The notes: generated from the sequence alone by a model not told the origin. Positions 25,464-33,576 are shown, numbered from the stretch's first letter. The stretch is 35,156 nt of DNA from Verrucomicrobiota bacterium (GCA_020831635.1 JAFIGC010000045.1:1-35156); one strand, 5' to 3'. Program-made: numbers and translations.

Positions 25464-27164
25464 TTAGTCGCCGTGACGCAAGGCCTGCAAGACGTTGATG
25501 GAATGGTTTCCGATGCTTTCCATGTTATTGAGGATGTCAATGTAGAGCATCTCCGCCTTCACGTTTTCTCCGCTGGCCTCAATACGGCTCATGGACTGTT
25601 TGCGCAACCGCTTGCGGAAAGAATCGATGAATTTCTCCAACTGGTAGGCGGTTTCCATGTCCGTGGCCACCACGGGCCCCTCCAGGCGGGAGGTATAAAA
25701 TTCAATGAACTGCAAAATGATGTTGGAGAATTCCCGCACCTCGCCCAGGGTTTCGGAGGGCAAAATCCTTTCCTTGCGGTGTTTTCGTTCCGCCATCATC
25801 ACCAAGCGGTATCCGCAATCGCAAATTTCCTCCAATTCCGCCACCACTCGCAACAGGGCGGTGATGCGGTTGATGCTGGTCTGGGACAGGCCGCTGGAGG
25901 AACAACGCAACAAATACGCGGTGGTCTCAAAGGACAAAATATCGCTTTCCTGCTCCAAACGCTTGGCATCCAACACTTCGGCGGCCAGATTCTCCCCACC
26001 GTTTTCAAACAAATCCGTGAATTTCAGCAATAATTGGCGGGTCAAGACGCCCATGCGCTTCACGTCCCGCTCCGCTTCGGCAAGGCTCAACTCCCCCGTG
26101 TGCGGCACCAGCGCCGATTCATAGGTCATGTGGGGCGACTTTTGCGGAGCCAACAGGTTCACATCGCCCGCATCTTTCACCAAACGACAGACCAGGGCTT
26201 CCAACTTGTGCACAAACCCAATGACCAAACAGATATTAATCAAATTGAAAATCGTGTGAAAAGTGGCCATTAAAATGGGCAACTCGACCCGGGGCTGCAG
26301 CAACAACATCGTCTCCGGGTCAATTTGCGGCTTGATAATCCAGAGGGTCAAATTGGACAAGGGCACAAACAGGGCCATGGCCCAGACCACCCCGATCAGG
26401 TTGAAAATCAAATGCGCCCGGGCCGCGCGTTTGGCGTTCACGCTGCCACTGATGGCCGCCAAGTTCGCGGTAATGGTGGTGCCGATGTTTTCGCCGAGAA
26501 TAATGGCGCAGGCGCTTGGATAGTCAATCCACCCTTGAAAGGCCATGGTGATGGTGATCGCCCCCGCCACCGACGACGATTGCACCATGATGGTCAGCAA
26601 GGTCCCGAAAATGATGAAAGCGATCATGGAAAGGAACCCATGGCCCGTAAACCCGTCAATGAACTCAAACATTTCGGGATTGCTGCGGACATCCGGCACC
26701 GCCTGCTGCAGGTACATCAGGCCGAGAAACAATAAGCTGACCCCGATGAGAAACTCGCCGGTATAACGGATTTTGGGCTTTTTCATGAAAATCAGCGGCA
26801 GCGCCACCCCAATCATGGGCAAGGAGATGGCGGCAAGGCTGAATTTGAAGCCGAAAAGCGAAACAATCCAAAAAGTGGTGGTGGTGCCGAGGTTGGCCCC
26901 CAGAATCATGCCGATCGCCCCGCCCAAGGTCAAAAGCCCGGCGTTTACAAAACTGACGATCATCACCGTGGACGCGGATGAACTTTGCACCATGCAGGTC
27001 ACCGTGAATCCGGTGGTCAAACCGGAAAAGCGGTTGTTGGTCATGGCGTGCATAATGGCGCGCAATCGCTCGCCGGACAATTTCTGCAACGATTCGGACA
27101 TGATTTTCATGCCGAACAAGAACATGCCCAGGCTACCGAGTAGGGTAAGGAATTTGTAGATCAT
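25464..27164 (-). CDS. Na/Pi cotransporter family protein with PhoU-like tail
   Basis: A 566-residue protein. The first ~330 residues hold about eight to nine membrane segments in two inverted repeats, each with the family's QSSS motif ('CMVQSSSASTV' near 58-67 and 'IMVQSSSVAGA' near 191-201) and a 'GxNxGTT' motif ('GANLGTTTTF', 'GENIGTTITAN'). The remaining ~210 residues are helical and PhoU-like. The family is bacterial NptA/YjbB-type, which moves phosphate with sodium, often outward; direction here is unknown. The gene has its own transcription context: the 162-bp element lies just after its stop. No other phosphate genes are near. Confidence 0.88.
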   Translation of the reverse strand: MIYKFLTLLGSLGMFLFGMKIMSESLQKLSGERLRAIMHAMTNNRFSGLTTGFTVTCMVQSSSASTVMIVSFVNAGLLTLGGAIGMILGANLGTTTTFWIVSLFGFKFSLAAISLPMIGVALPLIFMKKPKIRYTGEFLIGVSLLFLGLMYLQQAVPDVRSNPEMFEFIDGFTGHGFLSMIAFIIFGTLLTIMVQSSSVAGAITITMAFQGWIDYPSACAIILGENIGTTITANLAAISGSVNAKRAARAHLIFNLIGVVWAMALFVPLSNLTLWIIKPQIDPETMLLLQPRVELPILMATFHTIFNLINICLVIGFVHKLEALVCRLVKDAGDVNLLAPQKSPHMTYESALVPHTGELSLAEAERDVKRMGVLTRQLLLKFTDLFENGGENLAAEVLDAKRLEQESDILSFETTAYLLRCSSSGLSQTSINRITALLRVVAELEEICDCGYRLVMMAERKHRKERILPSETLGEVREFSNIILQFIEFYTSRLEGPVVATDMETAYQLEKFIDSFRKRLRKQSMSRIEASGENVKAEMLYIDILNNMESIGNHSINVLQALRHGD

Positions 27165-27242
27165 ATGTTAGGATTTCGTTAGAAATTCGTGAGGGGATAT
27201 GATCGAAAAACCCCGCCGGGTCGAGTCCCGAATGAAATTTTT

Positions 27243-27842
27243 TCAACCCAATTTTTGGCGACCGACCAAGGCGCGGCCCAATGTTTCGGGATCGCTGTAG
27301 GCCAGTCCGCTACCCGCGGGGATGCCAAAAGCCAAACGGCTGGTTTTTACCCCAAGGGGGGCAAGGACTTCCACCAACATGGCGGCGGTGGCATCGCTTT
27401 CCACATCGGAATCCAGAGCCACCAGCACTTCTTTCACCTCGTCGGTCCGAATCCGCTCCCGCAGACGATCAAGGACGGCCGGGGTGACGGTTTCGCGGGA
27501 TTGCGGGGAGACTTTTCCCTGCAAACAAAAATAGTGGCCGTGAAAGGCCCGGGCCTGTTCGAGGATTTGAATGTCCGGGGCCCCTTCCACCACACAAAGA
27601 AACGTGGGATCGCGGCGGGCATCCGTGCAAATGCGGCAGGGATCTTCGCCCACGGCGGTGAGGTTGCCGCAACGTCCGCAGATCGTCAGTTCCTTGTCGG
27701 CCCGGTCGAGGGCCAACTGCAGATCCCGCAGCAAATCCTGATGGCGCAGCACCAACCGATACGCCATGCGCTCGGCGCTACGGCGTCCAATGCCCGGCAG
27801 GCGGGCAAGGACGCGGATCAGGTTTTGCAAGGCTTCGGGCAT
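27243..27842 (-). CDS. recR: Recombination mediator RecR
   Basis: A 199-residue protein, normal length. Helix-hairpin-helix 'LPGIGRRSAERMAYRL' is at about 15-30, a C4 zinc finger has Cys55, 58, 69 and 72, and a TOPRIM domain follows ('LCVVEGAPDIQILE', 'EVLVALDSDVESDATAAML'). It ends with a Walker-B-like 'RLAFGIPAGSGLAYSDPETLGRAL' segment. With RecF/RecO it loads RecA on gapped DNA. The gene starts three bases after ybaB, in the widely conserved dnaX-ybaB-recR order. Confidence 0.97.
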   Translation of the reverse strand: MPEALQNLIRVLARLPGIGRRSAERMAYRLVLRHQDLLRDLQLALDRADKELTICGRCGNLTAVGEDPCRICTDARRDPTFLCVVEGAPDIQILEQARAFHGHYFCLQGKVSPQSRETVTPAVLDRLRERIRTDEVKEVLVALDSDVESDATAAMLVEVLAPLGVKTSRLAFGIPAGSGLAYSDPETLGRALVGRQKLG

Positions 27843-27845
27843 GGA

Positions 27846-28160
27846 TTACATCCCCATGCCGGGAATGTTCATTCCCTTGGTTATCGCGCCCATTTCTTCG
27901 CTCATGGTTTCGCGACCCAGATCCAAGGCTCCGGCCACGGCCGTGAAGACCAAGTCCTCCAGCATTTCCACGTCATCGGGATCCACCACCTTGGGGTCGA
28001 TGCTCACTTTTTTCAACACGCCGTCACAGGTGGCGCGGGCGGTGACCATGCCGCCGCCACTGCTGAATTCCACTTCGCGCTCGGCGAGATCGGCCTGCAC
28101 TTTTTGCATTTTCGCTTGCATGGCTTGCGCCTGCTTCATCATTTTCATCATGTTTGCCAT
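27846..28160 (-). CDS. YbaB/EbfC nucleoid-associated protein
   Basis: A 104-residue protein of the YbaB/EbfC family, small dimeric DNA-binding proteins. The Met/Gln/Lys-rich N-terminal helix ('MMKMMKQAQAMQAKMQKVQADLAEREVE') and the 'GGGMVTARATCDGVLKKVSIDP' strand region are typical. Ribosome site GGAGAA lies six to seven bases before the ATG. It is placed between dnaX and recR, as in many bacteria, and is probably co-transcribed with both. Confidence 0.93.
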   Translation of the reverse strand: MANMMKMMKQAQAMQAKMQKVQADLAEREVEFSSGGGMVTARATCDGVLKKVSIDPKVVDPDDVEMLEDLVFTAVAGALDLGRETMSEEMGAITKGMNIPGMGM

Positions 28161-28189
28161 CGGGTTCTCCTAAGGATGTATGGGTGAGG

Positions 28190-28831
28190 TTAAGTTTGAA
28201 TATCGAGAATATCGCCGTGAAAAGCTTCCAACACGGTTCGAACCGCATCATTACGCAACCAGGCGCGGGGATTCAAGCCCGCGCTTTCCGCATCGAACGG
28301 CGCGTCGTCGTCCGGCGCTCCATTTGCCGGGCCTTCCACGGGATGATGGGACCAACGGGCGGGTTCTTCCATCACCGTGTAGTCCAAGTGCACGCTTCGA
28401 CCCAGAACCCGTTGGAAGACGTTCCGGAGGGCCCCGCGTTCGAGTTGACGCACCTGATCGATCTCGCGGGCGAATTCGGGGTCGAAACCAATGACCAAAG
28501 TGGTGTCCGTCAAAGACATCGGCCAGGAATCTTTCAAATAACGCTCCAACATGGGCTGAACCAGGCCACAACGATGCATCAACGCGGGCCATTCCGCCCG
28601 CAGGCGTTCCAACGGATCGGTAATGCTTTCATCCACCTCCGGCAGCCATTCCGCTGGGGAAGGTTCATCGGGAGGGGACGGTTCGACGGGTTCGGTCTGG
28701 GCTGTCGGCGGTTGGGCCTCAGTGGCCAAAACAGGTTCAGGAGCGGGCACGGACGCCGGAACGGATTCAATTTCAGGGACCGAAACGGGGACGGGGTCCG
28801 GAGACCGGGCGGACTCAGGCGCTGTCAGCTC
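28190..28831 (-). CDS. dnaX: DnaX tau-specific C-terminal region (reached by frameshift)
   Basis: This reading frame has no good start of its own. It is open without a stop from the A10 run at 28841-28832 down to a TAA at 28190. It begins with a Pro/Glu/Ser-rich linker (about 28831-28650), then a ~150-residue domain with 'WPALMHRCGLVQPMLERYLKDSWPMSLTDTTLVIGFDPEFAREID', the form of the DnaX C-terminal region that binds the polymerase alpha subunit and helicase. A -1 shift at the A-run joins it to the upstream ATPase frame, giving a tau-like protein of about 606 residues. A GTG at 28750 could be mistaken for an independent start. The alternative, an ordinary frameshift mutation or sequencing error in a homopolymer, cannot be excluded without reads. 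Confidence 0.8.
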   Translation of the reverse strand, partial: ELTAPESARSPDPVPVSVPEIESVPASVPAPEPVLATEAQPPTAQTEPVEPSPPDEPSPAEWLPEVDESITDPLERLRAEWPALMHRCGLVQPMLERYLKDSWPMSLTDTTLVIGFDPEFAREIDQVRQLERGALRNVFQRVLGRSVHLDYTVMEEPARWSHHPVEGPANGAPDDDAPFDAESAGLNPRAWLRNDAVRTVLEAFHGDILDIQT

Positions 28832-30012
28832 TTTTTTTTTTCGTCGGACTCGGAGTCCGGCAAAGCGGGAAGACCCTCTTTCAGGGCCTCGATCTGCTGC
28901 AGCACCTCGTCCAGGGTCACATGATATGCATCCCGTGCGGCACGAATCAGGCTGGTCTCCAGCAGCGTCCGTTTCGAGAGGCTGTGCTTGAGACGGGATT
29001 CGGCTTCCAAAAGCGTCTCCAACAAATTGGACACCCGGGCGGGATCGGTTTTGGCCGCCTGGGCCTGTACCACCGCCGCCTGGCTATCGGTCAATTCCTT
29101 GAGCAAATCGCTTTTGGGGCTGTAGGCATGAATCAAAACATTGCGCATGTGCTCCAGCAAATCCACCAGCACCCGTTCCAAATCCTTGCCGGTTTGATCA
29201 AAGGTGGCAATCGCATCCAACAAACCGGGAATGTCATGGGTCAGCACCGCTTCTGCAAGGGCCTCCAAATTGCGCTGGGACACGAGGCCAAACACCGAAA
29301 GCACATCCTCCTCGCTCAATTCCTTGCCGCGGAAGGCGATCAATTGATCCAAGGCGGATTGCGCGTCCCGCATGCCGCCCTGGGACCCGCGGGCAATGGC
29401 CATGAGCGCGTCTTCGCTGGCGTCCACCCCTTCCGATTCGCAGATGAACCGCAGCCGACCGGCAATGTCGCGGGCCAAAATCCGACGCAAATCGAAGCGC
29501 TGACACCGCGACATGATGGTGGCCGGAATTTTCTGCGGCTCGGTGGTGGCGAAGAAAAACTTCACGTGCGGCGGGGGCTCTTCCAAGGTTTTCAGCAAGG
29601 CATTGAACGCCCCGATGGAGAGCATGTGCACTTCGTCGATGATATAAATCTTGTAGCGGGAATTGTTGGCCCCGAATTTCGCGTTTTCGCGGATTTCGCG
29701 GACCGCTTCCACCCCGTTGTTGCTCGCCCCGTCGATCTCCAGCACGTCCATGGAATTGCCCATGGTGATTTCCTTGCACCGCTCGCAGGTATTGCAGGGT
29801 TGGGGCGTCGAACCCGTCTCGCAGTTCAAACACTTCGCGAAAATACGGGCCATGGTGGTTTTGCCCGTGCCCCGCGGCCCCACGAACAAATACGCGTGCG
29901 CCACCCGGTCGCGCTCAATGGCGCGCGACAAGGTGTCGGTGATATGCCCCTGCCCCACCACATCGGTGAACACTTGGGGACGATATTTTCGTGCGATAAC
30001 TTCGTAGGCCAT
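28825..30012 (-). CDS. dnaX: DNA polymerase III clamp-loader subunit DnaX (gamma form)
   Basis: A 395-residue AAA+ protein in the zero frame. Walker A GPRGTGKT is at residues 45-52; zinc-binding cysteines lie in 'CLNCETGSTPQPCNTCERC' (61-79); Walker B is in 'IYIIDEVHML'; and the SRC motif is in 'IMSRCQRFDL'. Domain III follows to about residue 370. The frame ends shortly after an A10 run with 'SESDEKKKS', giving a gamma-length product; a -1 shift continues into the tau frame. I chose the ATG at 30012 (MAYEVIARKYRP), the invariant DnaX beginning; upstream residues are translated SRP RNA. It loads the beta clamp at the replication fork. Confidence 0.95.
   Translation of the reverse strand: MAYEVIARKYRPQVFTDVVGQGHITDTLSRAIERDRVAHAYLFVGPRGTGKTTMARIFAKCLNCETGSTPQPCNTCERCKEITMGNSMDVLEIDGASNNGVEAVREIRENAKFGANNSRYKIYIIDEVHMLSIGAFNALLKTLEEPPPHVKFFFATTEPQKIPATIMSRCQRFDLRRILARDIAGRLRFICESEGVDASEDALMAIARGSQGGMRDAQSALDQLIAFRGKELSEEDVLSVFGLVSQRNLEALAEAVLTHDIPGLLDAIATFDQTGKDLERVLVDLLEHMRNVLIHAYSPKSDLLKELTDSQAAVVQAQAAKTDPARVSNLLETLLEAESRLKHSLSKRTLLETSLIRAARDAYHVTLDEVLQQIEALKEGLPALPDSESDEKKKS
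28832..28859 (-). promoter_or_regulatory. dnaX: dnaX slippery A10 run with upstream hairpin
   Basis: On the minus strand ten As (28841-28832) are read in frame as GAA AAA AAA AAG, followed two codons later by TGA at 28827-28825. Loss or gain of bases in transcripts, or a -1 ribosomal slip, enters the tau frame. A short perfect hairpin, CGGACT-CCG-AGTCCG (28859-28845), ends two bases before the codon that starts the run. A possible weak downstream stem is GTCCG/CGGAC near 28815-28795. A similar A9 run causes transcriptional slippage in Thermus dnaX. Confidence 0.75.
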
Positions 30013-30026
30013 AAATCCATCCAACC

Positions 30027-30036
30027 AAAAAAAAAA
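30027..30036 (-). terminator. T10 tract between SRP RNA and dnaX (possible terminator)
   Basis: Ten Ts on the minus strand follow the SRP RNA and end about 15 bases before the dnaX ATG. Only a weak stem (CGAG/CTCG around 30065-30045) precedes it. It could end most SRP RNA transcripts while letting some run into dnaX, but the hairpin is poor. Confidence 0.3.
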
Positions 30037-30074
30037 GAAACAGAACGCGAGTTCCGATGACACGGCTCGGACCA

Positions 30075-30179
30075 GGCGATCTACGGCGCCCGAACAACTG
30101 GTCTTAGTGCTGCTGCCTTCCGGCCCTGACACGGTTCGTCCGTGTCCGTCGCATAGGGCCCGGCCGTCAACGCCGCGCC
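30075..30179 (-). ncRNA. ffs: Small bacterial SRP RNA (4.5S type)
   Basis: The minus strand contains the near-invariant domain IV tip: 'GTGTCAGGGCCGGAAGGC' followed by 'AGCAGCACTAAG'. This holds the GGAA tetraloop and the asymmetric internal loop bound by Ffh. Outer strands pair (GGCG and CGGCG at the 5' end with CGCCG and CGCC at the 3' end), giving a hairpin of about 105 nt with no Alu domain. Ends are estimated from this pairing and may be off by several bases. It lies directly upstream of dnaX, a position seen in several bacteria. Confidence 0.9.
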
Positions 30180-30213
30180 ACCGGAATTCGCGCTCTGATT
30201 CACATGAAATTTC

Positions 30214-30242
30214 GTTCTACACCATGCATGAGCAATTGACAA
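30214..30242 (-). promoter_or_regulatory. Candidate promoter for SRP RNA (and perhaps dnaX)
   Basis: Minus strand TTGTCA (30242-30237), 17-base spacer, TAGAAC (30219-30214). The predicted start would be about 30 bases before the estimated mature SRP RNA 5' end, which requires processing or a second start. Confidence 0.35.
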
Positions 30243-30265
30243 GCGGGAATCCCTCGGATTCAGGT

Positions 30266-31291
30266 CTAAAACAATTCCGGCGGCGGTTCGGCGCCGAACA
30301 GAATGTCATGCAGGGTGTTCTTCACCGTGTCCACGCCCTCGCCCAATTCCGCGATCATCGGAAACGGCTCCAATCCGGTGGCCTCGCGAAAGGCGGCCAA
30401 GGCCTCTTCGGCGCCGGGGCCATCCATTTTGTTGGCCGCCACCAAAAACGGACGCTTGGCCAATTCGGGATTGTAGAGACGCAATTCATCCTGCAAGGAA
30501 TGAAAATCCTCCAAGGGCTCCCGTCCATCCGTCCCCGCCATGTCCAAGACAAACAACAGCAAACGGGTCCGCTCGATGTGCCGCAAAAAATCGTGCCCGA
30601 GCCCAATGCCCTCGTGCGCCCCTTCGATCAACCCCGGAATGTCGGCCATCCGCGCCTTGCGGAAATCGGCAAACTCCAAAGTGCCAATGATCGGATTGCA
30701 GGTGGTGAAGGGATAGGCGGCGATTTTCGGATGCGCCTGGGTCAATTGGGACAGCAAAGTGGACTTGCCCGCGTTCGGATATCCGACCAGGCCCACGTCC
30801 GCGATGAGCTTCAACTCCAGCCAAAGCACTTTTTTCTCCCCTTCGGTGCCGGGCGTAAACTCGCGGGGCGCCTGATGGGATGACGTTTTGAAGTGCACAT
30901 TGCCCAAACCGCCCTTCCCGCCCTGGGCCACCTTCAATTCCTCGCCATCCGCCAAAATTTCGCCAATGATCGGCCCGTGTTTGTGTTCCAAGCGCACCAC
31001 CGTTCCCCGCGGCACTTTCACGACCAAATCCTGCCCCCGTTTTCCGTGACACTGGTTGGTGCCCCCTTTTTCGCCATGCTCCGCGCGCTGATGGGGCTGA
31101 TCGTACAGGTCCATCAACGAATCCGTTTGCACGTCCCCCCGGAAAATCACACTGCCCCCATGCCCGCCATCGCCACCGCTGGGACCGCCAAAGGGCACGA
31201 ACTTTTCACGACGAAAATACACGCCGCCGTCCCCGCCGTCGCCGGCGTTGACGTATAACTTCACTTGATCGCGAAAAAGAATGGGTTTCAT
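30266..31291 (-). CDS. obgE: Obg-family GTPase
   Basis: A 341-residue GTPase associated with the 50S ribosome and stress control. The glycine-rich Obg fold covers about 1-158 ('VNAGDGGDGGVYFRREKFVPFGGPSGGDGG'). The G domain follows: G1 'GYPNAGKST', G2 'PFTT', G3 'DIPGLIEGAHEG', and G4 'NKMD'. There is no C-terminal OCT extension, as in many short Obg proteins. Start chosen at 31291 (MKPILFRD); an upstream frame to 31318 would run through a terminator. It is third in the conserved rplU-rpmA-obgE order, but a strong terminator lies between it and rpmA, so its level is probably kept below that of the ribosomal proteins. Confidence 0.96.
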   Translation of the reverse strand: MKPILFRDQVKLYVNAGDGGDGGVYFRREKFVPFGGPSGGDGGHGGSVIFRGDVQTDSLMDLYDQPHQRAEHGEKGGTNQCHGKRGQDLVVKVPRGTVVRLEHKHGPIIGEILADGEELKVAQGGKGGLGNVHFKTSSHQAPREFTPGTEGEKKVLWLELKLIADVGLVGYPNAGKSTLLSQLTQAHPKIAAYPFTTCNPIIGTLEFADFRKARMADIPGLIEGAHEGIGLGHDFLRHIERTRLLLFVLDMAGTDGREPLEDFHSLQDELRLYNPELAKRPFLVAANKMDGPGAEEALAAFREATGLEPFPMIAELGEGVDTVKNTLHDILFGAEPPPELF

Positions 31292-31300
31292 GGTATTGAC

Positions 31301-31330
31301 AAAAAAAACGCGGGCCACAGCGGCCCGCGT
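31301..31330 (-). terminator. Intrinsic terminator between rpmA and obgE
   Basis: On the minus strand CGCGGGCC (31329-31322) pairs perfectly with GGCCCGCG (31316-31309) across a five-base loop, extended by an A-T pair, and is followed at once by a run of Ts (31308-31301). It lies nine bases before the obgE start. The design is textbook, so it should end most rplU-rpmA transcripts. Confidence 0.9.
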
Positions 31331-31354
31331 GAAGTTGACTGAAGCGCGAACGAA

Positions 31355-31618
31355 TCAGTTGTTGCCGGCTTCGGCGGGCTCGCGCACATTGATGCGGCGA
31401 CCATCCCGGTCGAAATACACTTCGCCTTCTTTCAAGGCGAACAGGGTGTAATCCCGACCTTGGCCGACGTTGCGCCCCGCGTGCCAGCGGGTGCCGAGTT
31501 GACGAATCAAAATATTGCCGGCGATGACTTTTTCGCCGCCGAAACGCTTCACGCCACGCCGTTGGGCGTTACTGTCGCGTCCGTTCTTACTGGTTCCTTG
31601 ACCTTTTTTATGTGCCAT
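31355..31618 (-). CDS. rpmA: 50S ribosomal protein L27
   Basis: An 87-residue L27. It starts [16 protein letters not shown], the form without the N-terminal pro-sequence removed by Prp in Firmicutes. It contains '[44 protein letters not shown]', which is nearly invariant. The N-terminus reaches the peptidyl-transferase centre. It follows rplU by 24 bases. Confidence 0.97.
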   Translation of the reverse strand: MAHKKGQGTSKNGRDSNAQRRGVKRFGGEKVIAGNILIRQLGTRWHAGRNVGQGRDYTLFALKEGEVYFDRDGRRINVREPAEAGNN

Positions 31619-31642
31619 AATGAAATCTCCTGTGAACCGGGC

Positions 31643-31954
31643 TTAGGCAAGCCCGGTGATTTTGACTTTGGTAAGCTCCTGACGGTGTCCGACCCGGCGC
31701 TTGTAACCCTTGCGGCGTTTTTTCTTAAACGCAACCAGCTTGGGTCCACGAAAATGTTCCAACACTTCCGCCTGAACGGCGGCGGTTCCTGCGGCTTCTC
31801 CCACGGACAACCCGGCATCGCCGGCCACCGCAAGGACTTTGTCGAAGGTGACGTTTCCGCCCACTTCGGTTTCAAGGCGTTCAATCGTCAGTACATCGCC
31901 TTCCGAGACTTTGTACTGCTTTCCGCCGGTTTCAATCACTGCATATGCGCTCAT
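31643..31954 (-). CDS. rplU: 50S ribosomal protein L21
   Basis: A 103-residue L21 with 'YAVIETGGKQYKVSEGDVLTIERL' at the start and the basic 'FKKKRRKGYKRRVGHRQELTKVKITGL' end. The ATG at 31954 has AGAAGGAA about seven bases upstream; the longer frame to 31993 is untranslated leader. First gene of the rplU-rpmA-obgE operon, with a strong promoter about 60 bases upstream. The ~80-base leader could bind L21 or other regulators, but I saw no known motif. Confidence 0.97.
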   Translation of the reverse strand: MSAYAVIETGGKQYKVSEGDVLTIERLETEVGGNVTFDKVLAVAGDAGLSVGEAAGTAAVQAEVLEHFRGPKLVAFKKKRRKGYKRRVGHRQELTKVKITGLA

Positions 31955-32010
31955 AATGATAATTCCTTCTAAATCGTTGCCGGGCAAAACCACCCGGAAT
32001 GAGGGGACGC

Positions 32011-32040
32011 GTTATATGCTGGATTTCCATGAATTGTCAA
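32011..32040 (-). promoter_or_regulatory. Strong sigma70-type promoter for rplU-rpmA-obgE
   Basis: Minus strand: perfect TTGACA (32040-32035), 18-base spacer, TATAAC (32016-32011), five of six to consensus. It begins one base after the end of repeat copy B, so the -35 box abuts the element. Confidence 0.8.
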
Positions 32041-32041
32041 G

Positions 32042-32203
32042 CCTGAATCCGTGAGATATTTGCGTTGAAGGTGTGCAAGATCATTCAGCGAAAGGAATTG
32101 TCGGAAACCGAGGCATACCCTTGCGGTCTGTTGAGCGTTTCCGACAATTTCTTGCAGCTCATGAGATTGTGCAGATTCAACGTAAAGATCTCACGGATTC
32201 AGG
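32042..32203 (-). repeat. 162-bp structured palindromic element, copy B
   Basis: Same length as copy A and about 88% identical (roughly 19 differences, counted by eye). Its 22-base ends (32042-32063 and 32182-32203) pair with two mismatches. The inner stem pairs TTGTCGGAAAC with GTTTCCGACAA; the G-C to A-T change relative to copy A is present on both strands, and a second compensated change lies in the stem extension. The loop 'CCGAGGCATACCCTTGCGGTCTG' region is identical in both. It lies 28 bases after the avtA stop and directly before the rplU promoter. Confidence 0.85.
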
Positions 32204-32231
32204 TCCAGCTTATGAACAAGGAAAAAACCAA

Positions 32232-33509
32232 TCATAACTCCGCGACCGTGTCGGCGATGATTTCCACCCCCCGGGCGAATTGCGCCGGGTCCATGGCAGT
32301 GTGCACGCGAATGCACTCGTGCCGCTCGGGCGGGTGCGTCTCCAGCCCATAGAAAAAATAATGCCCCGGTATCACCAATACGTTGCGGGCCTTGAGCCGC
32401 CGATACAATTCGGTGTCCGGAATGGGCAGACCGGGAAACCGCAGCCAGTGAAACATGGACCCTTCCGCCTCGTGCCGCGTCCAGGCCACCCGTTCACCCA
32501 AGGCCTCCTCCCACAGCTTGCCCGCGCGCAGAGAGCGGGCTTCGTAAAAGGGACGGATCACGTCCGCGCACAGTCGGTCCATGCGCCCGCCCGCCAACAT
32601 CGGACCCGCCAGCGCCTGGCCAATGTTGCCATTGGCCAATCCGGCCACCGCATTGATCGAGGTCAGCATGCGAATCACCGGACGGTCGGCGACAATGATG
32701 CCCGTCCGGGTGCCGGGCAGCCCCAACTTGGACAAGCTCATGGCCAAAATGATGTGCGGCGCCCACACCGGGGTCACTTCCCGAAACAATATCCCCGGAA
32801 ACGGCGCCCCGTACGCGTTGTCGATGATCAACGGGATCCCGTGCGCCAGCGCCAAATCCGACAAGGTCTGAATTTCCCCGTCCGTAAGCACGTTTCCGGT
32901 GGGGTTGGTGGGACGCGACACGGCGATGGCGGCAATGTCCGGGGTGATCCGAATCCGATCCGGGTCCATCCTGTATTTGAAGCGGTGGGCCCCGGTCACC
33001 TCCATGCGCCCATGCACGGCCTGAAAAAAATCCGCCCCGTGCCCTTGGTCCGCATAACCAATGTATTCCGGGGACAAGGGCAGCAGAATTTTCTTTCCCT
33101 GACCCGCCAGCAAATTGAACAGATGAAAAAACGCGGTTTGGCTGCCGTTGGTCACGCAAAGATTTTCCGGGGTCACGCCCCAGCCATAACGCGCATTCAG
33201 GTAGTCCGCCATCGCGGAAAGAAACCGAGGCGAGCCCTGCGCGGTGTCGTATTTGCCCAGGACCGCGTCCAATTGCGCAGGCGTATCCCCCAGCGCCCGC
33301 CATTGCTCTCGAAACATCGCCTCCGCCTCCGGGATCGGCGAAGGATTTCCACCGCCCAGCATACACAAATCGGGGTCGCCGGAAGCCAGCGCCTCCCCCA
33401 AATCCCGCATCAACTCCAAAATCCCGGAAGGTTGGGCAAAAGCGTCCCCGTAGTTCGACCATTTCCAGGCGAACGGCGCGGCATGTGAATCGTTGGCGGA
33501 TGCATTCAT
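32232..33509 (-). CDS. avtA: Valine--pyruvate aminotransferase (AvtA-like)
   Basis: A 425-residue fold-type I PLP enzyme. The resemblance to E. coli AvtA (417 residues) runs end to end: 'IMLGGGNPAQIPE'-like 'CMLGGGNPSPIPE', 'TNGSQTAFFHLFNL', 'LSPEYIGYADQG', 'VSRPTNPTGNVLTD', 'IIDNAYGAPFPGI' and 'MSLSKLGLPGTR', with the PLP lysine at residue 261. It interconverts valine plus pyruvate with 2-oxoisovalerate plus alanine. Start at 33509 matches the family N-terminus; two upstream Mets (33551, 33572) would add residues without homology. It appears monocistronic, between repeat element copy B and the short end-only element. Confidence 0.93.
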   Translation of the reverse strand: MNASANDSHAAPFAWKWSNYGDAFAQPSGILELMRDLGEALASGDPDLCMLGGGNPSPIPEAEAMFREQWRALGDTPAQLDAVLGKYDTAQGSPRFLSAMADYLNARYGWGVTPENLCVTNGSQTAFFHLFNLLAGQGKKILLPLSPEYIGYADQGHGADFFQAVHGRMEVTGAHRFKYRMDPDRIRITPDIAAIAVSRPTNPTGNVLTDGEIQTLSDLALAHGIPLIIDNAYGAPFPGILFREVTPVWAPHIILAMSLSKLGLPGTRTGIIVADRPVIRMLTSINAVAGLANGNIGQALAGPMLAGGRMDRLCADVIRPFYEARSLRAGKLWEEALGERVAWTRHEAEGSMFHWLRFPGLPIPDTELYRRLKARNVLVIPGHYFFYGLETHPPERHECIRVHTAMDPAQFARGVEIIADTVAEL

Positions 33510-33576
33510 TTTTTGATCATTCTTGAGGAACGCGAAAATCCCTTCCAACATTTGAATTTGTGCGGACGCCAAACAA

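Noticed and set aside
28190-28750. Independent gene starting at the GTG at 28750.
   Set aside because: The frame is open far upstream to the A10 run and matches the DnaX C-terminal domain, so it is better explained as the tau part of dnaX.
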